Positions 16,826 through 24,221 of a stretch of DNA of 64,000 bases are shown here, piece by piece (positions within the stretch are counted from its first letter, which is position 1; the number at the start of each line of letters is the position of its first letter). The stretch is from Larkinella humicola. GTDB lineage: Bacteria > Bacteroidota > Bacteroidia > Cytophagales > Spirosomataceae. The stretch spans positions 186,001 through 250,000 of the forward strand of contig NZ_VTWS01000008.1 in NCBI RefSeq assembly GCF_008727875.1, read 5' to 3'. The notes under the pieces are model-generated. The model saw only the letters and a program-made list of their open reading frames with translations. It was not told where the DNA came from and ran no database searches. Made by a program: the position numbers and the translations under genes.

Positions 16826-17579
16826 TCGGTTTGGCGGGTCGGTAGTCGTGTTCGGGGCTGGCAATGACGGCGAATTTGTATTTATCACCGTGGTAATACG
16901 AGCGTTCAATTTCAACCACTTTCTCGCCCGTACAGATCACCGCACTGTCGAGCACAAAAGCCGGTGTGGGTTTACTGATCTCGAAATTGTTGGTATTGGG
17001 CTGCATAATCGTTACGCCCAGCGTTTGCTGCACCTCGTTGATTTTCAGGTGATAGCTATTTTCGTAAACTTTGAAATACGAAATTTCCGTCGGCATTTTA
17101 TTGATCTTCGGACACAAGGTAAGGGATATGTATTTTACTTCATCCTTGATCAATAAATCATCGGCATAGCGGAGTTGGTGCAGTTTTAAAACCGGGCCGT
17201 CGATGATAAAATGCCGTCCGTTTATCTCCGAAGAAATGCCGTCGTCCAGAATGGTTTTTTCCAAAACGATGTTTTTAGGCGTAAAACCTTCGGCAATTAA
17301 ACTGTCGTGAAAACCGCGCCGGGTTGCATAAATGGACCCCAGCGTACGGATTAAATGATGATCGTCGGTGCGGTTTAATACGTACGTTCCCTTGCCCTTT
17401 ATCCGCTTTGCCCAGCCTTTTGATTCGATTTCGAGCAGGGCTTTCCGCGCCGTTGTATTACTGATGTTAAAAAATTTAATCAGCTCATTTTCGGAAGGAA
17501 TCTGGTCACCCGGCTGCAACTCGCCGGTTTTAATTTTCTCGATAATGCTATCGCTGATTGCAATGAATTTTGATTTCAT
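16815..17579 (-). CDS. GntR-family transcriptional regulator with UTRA domain
   Basis: A 254-aa protein. The N-terminal winged helix (residues about 5-70, GELQPGDQIPSENELIKFFN, ISNTTARKALLEIESKGW, KGKGTYV) is a textbook GntR DNA-binding domain. The remaining about 170 residues match the chorismate-lyase-like UTRA ligand-binding fold of the HutC/NagR/YvoA subfamily, which binds small phosphorylated sugars or sugar acids. It faces the glycan locus and overlaps the 3' end of the esterase gene by 11 bp, so it is the likely local repressor. The palindrome at 1187-1202 is one possible target. Confidence 0.9.
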   Translation of the reverse strand: MKSKFIAISDSIIEKIKTGELQPGDQIPSENELIKFFNISNTTARKALLEIESKGWAKRIKGKGTYVLNRTDDHHLIRTLGSIYATRRGFHDSLIAEGFTPKNIVLEKTILDDGISSEINGRHFIIDGPVLKLHQLRYADDLLIKDEVKYISLTLCPKINKMPTEISYFKVYENSYHLKINEVQQTLGVTIMQPNTNNFEISKPTPAFVLDSAVICTGEKVVEIERSYYHGDKYKFAVIASPEHDYRPAKPITS

Positions 17580-17741
17580 TTCTGCTGCTAACTATAAAAA
17601 CCATTCACTGCCCGATTGCCGAGAAGTTGACTCCGCCCTAAAAAGTAGTGTTTCACAACCGAAAGTACGGTAGTCTTGCCCAAAGTGCAAAATGTCCGGT
17701 TATCTATTGCGGCACAACCGGGCAGTTTGAAGCCGGGTGCA

Positions 17742-17778
17742 TAAAAAAAGCGCCAGTCTTCCAGGGAAGACGGCGCTT
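17742..17778 (-). terminator. Rho-independent terminator after the ytxJ-like gene
   Basis: On the minus strand the stem AAGCGCC-GTCTT pairs with AAGAC-(T)-GGCGCTT around a 6-nt loop and is followed by seven T residues. It lies 22 nt after the stop of the ytxJ-like gene. Confidence 0.85.
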
Positions 17779-17799
17779 GTCAATTCGATCGGAATTGGA

Positions 17800-18138
17800 T
17801 TATGCCGATACGACCTGTTGCTTCAGGTCATCGAACGAAATTTCAAAATGCGAAGCGTCGTAAATACATTCGCCATTCTGAATCAACAGAACCTGAGGAG
17901 ATTGATGATCGACTCCGAACTCTTCGGCCACCTGTCCCGACACGGAACGGAATGCAATCAGGTCCAAATAATACGGTTTAATGCCGGCCGAATTGCTCCA
18001 GTTGCGTTCCATTCGGCTTAAAGCCGTCGAACTGATGGAGCAGCGGGTGCTGTGTTTGAAAATCAATACCGGCTGTTCGGCCGACTCTTGTTTGATTTGG
18101 GCTAATTGGGCGTTGTCTTGCAGTTTGTTCCAGTTCAT
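17800..18138 (-). CDS. ytxJ: Bacillithiol-system redox-active protein YtxJ-like
   Basis: A 112-aa cytoplasmic thioredoxin-fold protein. The motif FKHSTRCSISSTALSRMER (Cys33) matches the single-Cys TCxIS site of YtxJ/DUF2847, which is linked to bacillithiol redox chemistry. The second half (YYLDLIAFRSVSGQVAEEFGV, SPQVLLIQNGE with the cis-Pro) completes the fold. It is transcribed alone, with its own terminator. A 6-bp palindrome CACGTA-AC-TACGTG lies 13 nt before the start codon (18151-18164) and could be an operator. The family is well recognised; the exact substrate is unknown. Confidence 0.85.
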   Translation of the reverse strand: MNWNKLQDNAQLAQIKQESAEQPVLIFKHSTRCSISSTALSRMERNWSNSAGIKPYYLDLIAFRSVSGQVAEEFGVDHQSPQVLLIQNGECIYDASHFEISFDDLKQQVVSA

Positions 18139-18203
18139 GATGCTTGTTCACACGTAACTACGTGCTTATAAGCCCTATTGAGCCGGAAAAGTTTCTTTCG
18201 GAA

Positions 18204-18503
18204 TCAGTGAATCTTTAATTTTTCCATCATTTCATTCGACACTTCGTCTGCGTAGGCCCCATAAGCGCTGACCAACGTTCCTTTTACGCCATCAGTCGAC
18301 TCGATCACGTACAGAATCGAGCTGTCGTCTGGGTTGCTCATGCCTTCGAAACGGAACACGTCCACAATGTGAAACTCCTCGGGCCGGAGCTGGACATTCG
18401 GCGTGTGGCAAATCAGGCAGTCGTCGGCAATATTAAAGTCGTGCGTGTAGCCTTTTTTAGTGAGGTCGTCGAGGGCTTCAACGAGGGTATCGTACGATTG
18501 CAT
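18204..18503 (-). CDS. Small conserved Bacteroidota protein, function unknown
   Basis: A 99-aa soluble acidic protein (MQSYDTLVEALDDLTKKGYTHDFNIADDCL…). I know relatives of this size in Bacteroidota, sometimes mislabelled phosphoribosylpyrophosphate synthetase, but it lacks any PRPP-binding motif. It has a single Cys pair region (DDCLICH). No function is proposed. It is divergently arranged with the Kdo transferase gene, separated by 66 nt. Confidence 0.7.
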   Translation of the reverse strand: MQSYDTLVEALDDLTKKGYTHDFNIADDCLICHTPNVQLRPEEFHIVDVFRFEGMSNPDDSSILYVIESTDGVKGTLVSAYGAYADEVSNEMMEKLKIH

Positions 18504-18569
18504 GGGCTGATGAGTTAAAATATACCGATTGAGTTTGTAGTTTTACGGATCGAACCAACGAACATCCGC

Positions 18570-19823
18570 TTGCTTTCTGCACTGTATACGACGTCCATCC
18601 GACTTTACCAGGCTGCGCTTCAGGTTGCAGCCCGGTTTCACCCCAAAGCCCGGCTGGCGGTGGAGGGGCGACGTGGATGGATGGAACAAATAAACACAAA
18701 ATTGGCTGATAATACAGTACCGATTGCTTGGTTTCATGCGGCTTCGCTGGGTGAATTCGAGCAGGGGCGTCCGGTGATGGAGGCTTTTCGGCAACAGTAT
18801 CCCGGGTATAAAATCCTGCTGACGTTCTTCTCGCCGTCGGGCTATGAGGTTCGAAAAAACTATGCGGGGGCTGATTATATCGTTTATCTTCCCTTCGATA
18901 CGGCTGCCAACGCCCGGCAGTTTGTCGGGCGCGTCAACCCGGCGATTGCGTTTTTTATCAAGTATGAATTCTGGTATCATTACCTGCGGGAGCTGAAAGC
19001 CCGGCAGATTCCGATTTTTTCGTTTTCGGCGATTTTCCGGCCCGACCAGATCTTTTTCAAACCCTACGGTGGTTTTTATCGCTCCTTTTTGCGGTTTTTC
19101 AACCACATTCTCGTGCAGAATCAGGAATCGGTCGATCTGTTGAAAAGGATCGGCGTGACCAACGTGACGCTGGCAGGCGACACGCGATTCGACCGGGTGA
19201 AGCAGGTGGCCGAAGCCAAAAAGGATATTCCAGTAGCCCGGCTGTTCAAAGCCGGTACGCCCCTGCTGGTGGTCGGCAGCGCGTGGCAGGCGGATATGGA
19301 TGTGCTGATTCCGTTTTTGAACCGCTTCGAAAAACCGCTGAAAGTCATCATTGCACCCCACGAAATTCACGACGACGAAATTGAACGCTGGCGCAGCCAA
19401 CTCCCCGGCCAGACCATCCGGTTTTCGGAAGCTCAATTTCTTAACCATCAAACCATTGAACCATTTAGCACTTTAATCATTGACAACGTCGGTATGCTTT
19501 CGTCGCTTTACCAGTACGGCGACTTTGCCTACATCGGGGGGGCGTTCGGGAAGGGATTGCACAACATTCTGGAAGCTGCGACCTTCCGGATGCCGCTGTT
19601 TTTTGGGCCGAACTACGGCAAATTTCAGGAAGCGGTGGATCTGGTGAAGGCGGGGGCGGCTTTTCCGGTTTCCAACTCCGCTGAACTGGACACGGTTTTC
19701 CGGCGGCTTTATGCGGATTCTTCAGCGGCTTCCGCTATTTCCGGTGATTACGTTACTCTGAATACCGGTGGTACGTCTAAAGTGATGGAGATTGTGAAGG
19801 ACACAATTGTTTCGCGGAGATAA
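18570..19823 (+). CDS. waaA: 3-deoxy-D-manno-octulosonic acid (Kdo) transferase
   Basis: A 417-aa GT30-family protein that adds Kdo from CMP-Kdo to lipid IVA at the inner membrane. Diagnostic blocks are WFHAASLGEFEQGRPVMEAF (acceptor domain, catalytic Glu of the SxGE motif), LTFFSPSGYE, FIKYEFWYHYLRELK, VVGSAWQADMD, IAPHEIHDDEIE and YIGGAFGKGLHNILEAA. No in-frame ATG lies upstream before a stop, so translation probably begins at TTG 18570, just before the expected LSALYTTSIRLYQ membrane segment. Its last residues (VSRR) and stop codon lie inside the left terminal repeat of the element at 19808-20283, so that insertion has redefined the C-terminus. Confidence 0.92.
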   Translation: MLSALYTTSIRLYQAALQVAARFHPKARLAVEGRRGWMEQINTKLADNTVPIAWFHAASLGEFEQGRPVMEAFRQQYPGYKILLTFFSPSGYEVRKNYAGADYIVYLPFDTAANARQFVGRVNPAIAFFIKYEFWYHYLRELKARQIPIFSFSAIFRPDQIFFKPYGGFYRSFLRFFNHILVQNQESVDLLKRIGVTNVTLAGDTRFDRVKQVAEAKKDIPVARLFKAGTPLLVVGSAWQADMDVLIPFLNRFEKPLKVIIAPHEIHDDEIERWRSQLPGQTIRFSEAQFLNHQTIEPFSTLIIDNVGMLSSLYQYGDFAYIGGAFGKGLHNILEAATFRMPLFFGPNYGKFQEAVDLVKAGAAFPVSNSAELDTVFRRLYADSSAASAISGDYVTLNTGGTSKVMEIVKDTIVSRR

Positions 19824-20283
19824 GCGAAGTTTCACAGAGTTTAGCGGAGGTATATGGAGGATAGTAAGTTGTCGTATCAGATTATTAAGGGAGCGATTGA
19901 GGTTCATCGGGCATTGGGGCCGGGTTTGCTGGAATCCGCTTACCAAGAGTGCTTACAGTATGAACTATCGGAGTATGGGTTGTATGTTGAGCGGGAGAAG
20001 CCCATGCTAATTGTTTATAAAGAAGTTCGGCTGAATCACGGTTACCGAATGGATTTATTAGTGGAAGGTCGGATCGTAGTCGAAACAAAAACCGTTGAGA
20101 CATTAACGGATGTTCATTTTGCTCAACTGCTCACTTATCTAAAATTAGGTCAATTTCGATTAGGTTTGTTAATCAATTTTCACGTAACCTTGTTAAAAGA
20201 AGGAATCAGCAGAGTCATAAACCCGGAACTAAGAAACTCCGCTTAACTCTATTTTACTCTGCTCAACTCTGCGAAACAAAAAC
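19808..20283. mobile_element. GxxExxY cassette flanked by inverted repeats
   Basis: Left repeat 19808-19850 (TTGTTTCGCGGAGATAAGCG...) and right repeat 20237-20283 are imperfect inverted copies of about 43 nt, built from GCGGAGTTAA-like units. Between them sits a single gene. The same repeat without a gene occurs at 7424-7523. The left copy supplies the end of waaA and the right copy abuts the start of rsgA. No transposase and no clear target duplication are seen, so this is a candidate non-autonomous element, not a proven one. Confidence 0.6.
19854..20246 (+). CDS. GxxExxY family protein (PDDEXK-like)
   Basis: A 130-aa protein with the defining motif G24-LL-E27-SA-Y30 in LGPGLLESAYQECL. Later D67 (RMDLLV) and E77-x-K79 (VVETKTVE) give a D-ExK arrangement typical of PD-(D/E)XK nuclease folds. 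The family is widespread in Bacteroidota, but its role is not established to my knowledge. It starts at an ATG inside the gap between waaA and rsgA and lies wholly within the inverted repeats described for this cassette. A nuclease role in propagation of the repeats is a hypothesis only. Confidence 0.85.
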   Translation: MEDSKLSYQIIKGAIEVHRALGPGLLESAYQECLQYELSEYGLYVEREKPMLIVYKEVRLNHGYRMDLLVEGRIVVETKTVETLTDVHFAQLLTYLKLGQFRLGLLINFHVTLLKEGISRVINPELRNSA

Positions 20284-20287
20284 AACT

Positions 20288-21214
20288 TTGCAAACCGGCT
20301 TAATCCTACGCTCCACCGGCTCCTGGTACGAAGTCCGCAACGACGACGGACACATCTACCGCGCCCGGCTGAAAGGCAAATTCAAGATTCAGGGCCTGAA
20401 GGTCACCAATCCGATTGCCGTGGGCGACCGCGTGCGCTTCGACCTGGAAGATGAACTCGAAAATACCGTGGTCATCACCGACATCGAGCCCCGCGACAAT
20501 TACATCATCCGCAAATCCGTCCACAAAACCGGCCACGGACACATTCTGGCCGCCAACCTCGACCAGGCGGTATTGATCGTCACGCTGGCCTTTCCGCGCA
20601 CGTCACTCGGTTTCATCGACCGGTTTCTGGTCACCTCCGAATCGTTCCGCATTCCGACGACGCTGGTTTTCAACAAAGCTGATATTCTGAAAGATGAGGC
20701 CCTGGACTACCAGCGTGAAATCATCGACTTATACGAAAACATTGGCTATCGCTGTCTGGAAACGTCGGCCACGGAAGGTGCAAACGTCGACGTGTTCCGG
20801 AATTTACTGGACCAGAAAATCAGCCTGCTGGCGGGCCATTCGGGTGTTGGGAAATCTTCTTTGGTCAACGCCGTGGCTCCCGATCTGCACCTGCGCACCA
20901 ATGAGGTTTCGACCTTTGCTAACAAGGGTGTTCACACCACGACCTTCGCCGAGATGTTCGAGATTGCGCCCGACACCTACATCATCGACACGCCCGGCAT
21001 CAAAGAGTTGGGGTTGGCCGATATGGCGAAAGAAGAAATCAGCCATTATTTCCCCGAAATGCGCGACCGCCTGAACCAGTGCCGGTTTCACAACTGCCTG
21101 CACATCAACGAACCGGGTTGCGCCATCAAGGAAGCCGTCGGCACCGAAGAAATCGCCGAAAGCCGCTACTGGAGCTATCTGGGGATGGTTTCGGGGGATG
21201 ACAACCGGAGGTAG
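20288..21214 (+). CDS. rsgA: Ribosome small-subunit-dependent GTPase A
   Basis: A 308-aa circularly permuted GTPase that checks late 30S assembly. An N-terminal OB fold (QTGLILRSTGSWYEV, VGDRVRF) is followed by G4 NKAD (129-132), G5 ETSA, then G1 GHSGVGKS (173-180) and G3 DTPG. The C-terminal zinc-binding segment reads CRFHNCLHINEPGC (Cys and His ligands). The start is TTG at 20288, which matches the usual N-terminus; no ATG fits. The right repeat of the GxxExxY cassette ends about 5 nt upstream, so the native leader has been replaced or displaced. Confidence 0.95.
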   Translation: MQTGLILRSTGSWYEVRNDDGHIYRARLKGKFKIQGLKVTNPIAVGDRVRFDLEDELENTVVITDIEPRDNYIIRKSVHKTGHGHILAANLDQAVLIVTLAFPRTSLGFIDRFLVTSESFRIPTTLVFNKADILKDEALDYQREIIDLYENIGYRCLETSATEGANVDVFRNLLDQKISLLAGHSGVGKSSLVNAVAPDLHLRTNEVSTFANKGVHTTTFAEMFEIAPDTYIIDTPGIKELGLADMAKEEISHYFPEMRDRLNQCRFHNCLHINEPGCAIKEAVGTEEIAESRYWSYLGMVSGDDNRR

Positions 21215-21219
21215 TAATA

Positions 21220-21290
21220 AATGATGAGTTATGAATGATGGATGATGAATTGGCTGCACGTACATTCATCGTTCATCATTCATAATTCTT
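21220..21290. repeat. Low-complexity hairpin after rsgA, arm repeated at 22202-22223
   Basis: Left arm 21226-21250 (GAGTTATGAATGATGG...) pairs imperfectly with 21264-21288 across a GC-rich loop, between two convergent genes. Bases 21220-21241 (AAATGATGAGTTATGAATGA plus TG) recur exactly in inverse orientation at 22202-22223, on the other side of the next gene. It may work as a bidirectional terminator. Confidence 0.75.
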
Positions 21291-22193
21291 TAAGGCTTTT
21301 TTGACTTTTTCGTAGAAGACGGGGACTTTCAGTTTGGGGTCGCCTTTGCCCAGCGTTTCGATGGGGAGATAACCGCGATAACCCGATTCGCGGACAATCT
21401 GCATGATTTTAGGCAAATCCGTCACGACTTCCTGCCCGTTGACAAACAGGTTTTCCTTGATCTGCCACGTTGCTGCGTGCGGAGCCACGCTGGCGATCTG
21501 CGCGTAGGGATCGCCGATTTTAAAGCTGCCAATATCCAGATTAACCGCCAGCCATTCCGAGTTTACCCGTCTGACAACGTCCAGAAGCTGATCCGCCGTC
21601 TGAATAAAATCCGCGTGGTTTTGCAGGACAATGATCACGCCCTGCCGGGCCGCGAACTCGACACATTCCTGAAGCGCGTCAACAACCCAGGTCGTAACTT
21701 CTTCGCGATTATACCCGGCTTTGAGTTCTTTGCCAACGCCCGAAAAAACCCGCAAGACGGGTGCTCCGAATCGGGCCGCAAAGCCCACCCATTTTTTAAC
21801 CAGTTCGATTTCGGCTTTTCGGCGGGTTGGGTCGGGTAAGGTAAAGTCGTTCCGAACCCCGGTTCCACTGATGTCGAGGCCCAGACGAAACGCTTTTCGT
21901 TTGATGTCGTAAAGAAAACTATCGTCGGGCAAAGCCGGGTAGCCGGGGAAGTAATAAGCAGTCGGATCAACGGCGTCGAAGCCCAGTTCCGCGCAGAAAG
22001 TCAGCACCTGTTCCAGCGTCATCTGCCCGCTCATCAGCGGTTCGTTAAACGAGTAGAGGTTGCAACTGAGCCGAACGCGCTCCGGCTTGTCCGCTATTAA
22101 TGAAGTCACCGAAGGCGTTTCACCAACCAGAATTGGCACGCCAGCAACGGCGGTTTTTAGAAAATTTCGTCGACCCGATTGCCGCTTTTCCAT
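21276..22193 (-). CDS. Sugar phosphate isomerase/epimerase-like protein with twin-arginine signal
   Basis: About 305 aa. The likely start is ATG at 22193 (MEKRQSGRRNFLKTAVAG); an in-frame ATG at 22211 exists but falls inside a repeat. The N-terminus carries a Tat-like RRNFLK motif with a hydrophobic stretch, suggesting periplasmic export. The mature part is a xylose-isomerase-like TIM barrel (AP_endonuc_2 superfamily). Candidate metal-site residues lie in ILRVFSG-type, VLQNHADF (His), AVNLDIGSFK (Asp) and YLPIETLGKGD (Glu) strands. Such exported proteins often act on keto-sugars in Bacteroidota. The gene is flanked by inverted copies of one 22-nt repeat. Confidence 0.8.
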   Translation of the reverse strand: MEKRQSGRRNFLKTAVAGVPILVGETPSVTSLIADKPERVRLSCNLYSFNEPLMSGQMTLEQVLTFCAELGFDAVDPTAYYFPGYPALPDDSFLYDIKRKAFRLGLDISGTGVRNDFTLPDPTRRKAEIELVKKWVGFAARFGAPVLRVFSGVGKELKAGYNREEVTTWVVDALQECVEFAARQGVIIVLQNHADFIQTADQLLDVVRRVNSEWLAVNLDIGSFKIGDPYAQIASVAPHAATWQIKENLFVNGQEVVTDLPKIMQIVRESGYRGYLPIETLGKGDPKLKVPVFYEKVKKALKNYE

Positions 22194-22221
22194 CCATCGT
22201 TCATCATTCATAACTCATCAT

Positions 22222-23598
22222 TTAATTCGTGATCGCTGCCAGCAAATCCGCCTGCGTGATGATGTGAACCTGCTGGTTTTCGTCGCGCACCAGCAATGCC
22301 TTGTTGTCGCGGTCGATGAGTGACGACAGCACATCGACGGTGTTGTCGAGCGCCACAAACTTGAACGGTTTGTCCATCACCTCGCCGACGGTGAGGTCTT
22401 TCACGGCAGGGTCTTCAATGAGTTTGCTCAAGATGGTCGAGTCGGTCAGGCTACCGACGATGTCGCCGTTGACTTCGGTCACCGGAATCTGTGAAATGCT
22501 GTGCTGGTTAAGCAACCGGATGGCGTCGCCTACTTTCAGTTCCCGGCCGACGGTTGTCAACACGCCCTTTCCGTTTTTGCTGCGCACAATGTCGCGGGCC
22601 GTCGAAAATTCGCGCGATTCCAGAAAACCGTGGTCTTTCATCCAGGTGTCGTTGTAGATTTTGCCAAGGTAGCGCGTGCCGTGGTCGGGCAGCAGAATGA
22701 TCAGCACATCGTCATCGGTCAGGTGTTCCCGCGCCCATTCCAGCGCCCCGTGCACCGCCGAACCGGTCGACCAGCCGACGAAAAGCCCTTCCTCCTTCGA
22801 CAACCGCCGGGCCATAATGGCCGCGTCTTTGTCGGTCACCTTCACGAAATGGTCGATCAAACTGAAATCGACGTTCTGCGGCAAAATGTCCTCGCCGATG
22901 CCTTCCGTCAGGTACGGATACACCTCGCGCTGGTCGAAAATGCCGGTTTCCTTGTATTTTTTGAACACCGATCCGTAGGTATCGATGCCGACCGTCACCA
23001 CATTTGGATTCTGTTCTTTCAGGAATTTGGCCGTTCCGCAAATCGTCCCGCCCGTTCCGACGCCCGCGGCAAAGTGCGTGATTTTACCGTCGGTATCGCG
23101 CCAGATTTCGGGGCCGGTGGTGTCGTAATGGGCCGCCGTGTTCGAAAGGTTGTCGTATTGGTTGGGGTAAATCGAATTCGGAATTTCGCGGTTCAGGCGT
23201 TTGGCCACGGAGTAATACGAGCGCGGATCGTCGGGCTCCACGTTGGTCGGGCACACCACCACATCGGCACCCACCGCCCGCAGAATGTCGATTTTCTCCT
23301 TCGACTGTTTATCGGCCATCGTAAAAATGCACTTGTAGCCCTTTGCAATGGCCGCCAGCGCCAGGCCAAAACCGGTATTGCCGCTCGTACCTTCGATGAT
23401 GGTGCCGCCCGGCTGGAGGGTTCCGGCCTTCTCCGCGTCCTCGATCATCCGAACGGCGATGCGATCCTTCACCGAGTTGCCGGGATTGAAATACTCGACT
23501 TTCGCCAAAACCGTCCCCCGGATGCCTTGAGTTACCTTATTCAGCTTCACCAGGGGCGTGTCGCCGATGGTATCTATGATGGAATTGTAGTATTTCAT
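22222..23598 (-). CDS. cbs: Cystathionine beta-synthase with C-terminal CBS pair
   Basis: A 458-aa PLP enzyme. Residues 1-320 form the type II fold: DTIGDTPLVKLN, the PLP lysine K44 in NPGNSVKDR, substrate loop EGTSGNTG, phosphate loop GVGTGGT, and ADKQSKEK. Residues about 335-458 are two CBS motifs (ISQIPVTEVNGDIVGSLTD, ALLVRDENQQVHIITQAD), as in cystathionine beta-synthases that condense serine and homocysteine. O-acetylserine-dependent synthase activity cannot be excluded. Its start codon overlaps the stop of the TOPRIM gene upstream (ATGA), so it may now be read from that module's transcript. Confidence 0.88.
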   Translation of the reverse strand: MKYYNSIIDTIGDTPLVKLNKVTQGIRGTVLAKVEYFNPGNSVKDRIAVRMIEDAEKAGTLQPGGTIIEGTSGNTGFGLALAAIAKGYKCIFTMADKQSKEKIDILRAVGADVVVCPTNVEPDDPRSYYSVAKRLNREIPNSIYPNQYDNLSNTAAHYDTTGPEIWRDTDGKITHFAAGVGTGGTICGTAKFLKEQNPNVVTVGIDTYGSVFKKYKETGIFDQREVYPYLTEGIGEDILPQNVDFSLIDHFVKVTDKDAAIMARRLSKEEGLFVGWSTGSAVHGALEWAREHLTDDDVLIILLPDHGTRYLGKIYNDTWMKDHGFLESREFSTARDIVRSKNGKGVLTTVGRELKVGDAIRLLNQHSISQIPVTEVNGDIVGSLTDSTILSKLIEDPAVKDLTVGEVMDKPFKFVALDNTVDVLSSLIDRDNKALLVRDENQQVHIITQADLLAAITN

Positions 23599-24221
23599 GG
23601 TTTTGTGGTGTTGTTGTACGACGCCAGAAAAGTAACGATTTGTTTATGAAAATGGTCAAACGAACGGGATTGTTTCGCGAGTTCGTCAAAATCGGCAGCA
23701 ATAGCTATTTTTTCAGCGACCGTTTCCATCGTTCTTCCATCTTCTTTATTCCCATACAATATTCTCTTTAATTCTCCTTGGGGTTTACTTTCAAGGCTGT
23801 TATTTGCAAACTTATTTGCTTTACCAACTTTGTAAGCTTGATAGCCAAGCCAATGCTCTATTGCTTGCATCGGGACAAATAGAATAATACGATTTTTGTA
23901 CTGACTATAAATTTTTAACTTTATTTTTAGATTTTCACAGACAGCACTATGCAATGGCAACTCGGATTCATGATCAGCTTCATCTAAATCTACTCCTGCA
24001 ATAATTAAGTGATGATTTTGCTGAATGGCTAAGTTGCAAAGTTTACTAGCTTCCTGTAAAACCTTTGATTTGCTTGGTTGCTTACCTTTTAAATCCAGAC
24101 TACTACGAACAACTTGAATATCTACTTTTTCAGCAACTTGGCGTAAATACAATGGAATAAATTTGTATTCAGTATATCCTTCGGCAATAATGGTATAATT
24201 AAGGCGTTTATTGCGTTTCAT
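23595..24221 (-). CDS. TOPRIM-fold nuclease-like partner of an AAA ATPase
   Basis: A 208-aa protein. The start YTIIAEGYTEYKF places Glu14 at the first TOPRIM position, and IIAGVDLDEADHE supplies D78 and D80 as the DxD pair. A further block, VPMQAIEHWLGYQA, recalls the IExWL motif of DUF4276/RloB-type proteins. I cannot decide between those families. TOPRIM proteins beside ABC-type AAA ATPases are typical of split OLD-like defence systems such as PARIS. The start overlaps the ATPase stop by ATGA, and the stop overlaps the cbs start by ATGA. Base composition is AT-rich against GC-rich neighbours, pointing to recent transfer. Confidence 0.7.
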   Translation of the reverse strand: MKRNKRLNYTIIAEGYTEYKFIPLYLRQVAEKVDIQVVRSSLDLKGKQPSKSKVLQEASKLCNLAIQQNHHLIIAGVDLDEADHESELPLHSAVCENLKIKLKIYSQYKNRIILFVPMQAIEHWLGYQAYKVGKANKFANNSLESKPQGELKRILYGNKEDGRTMETVAEKIAIAADFDELAKQSRSFDHFHKQIVTFLASYNNTTKP

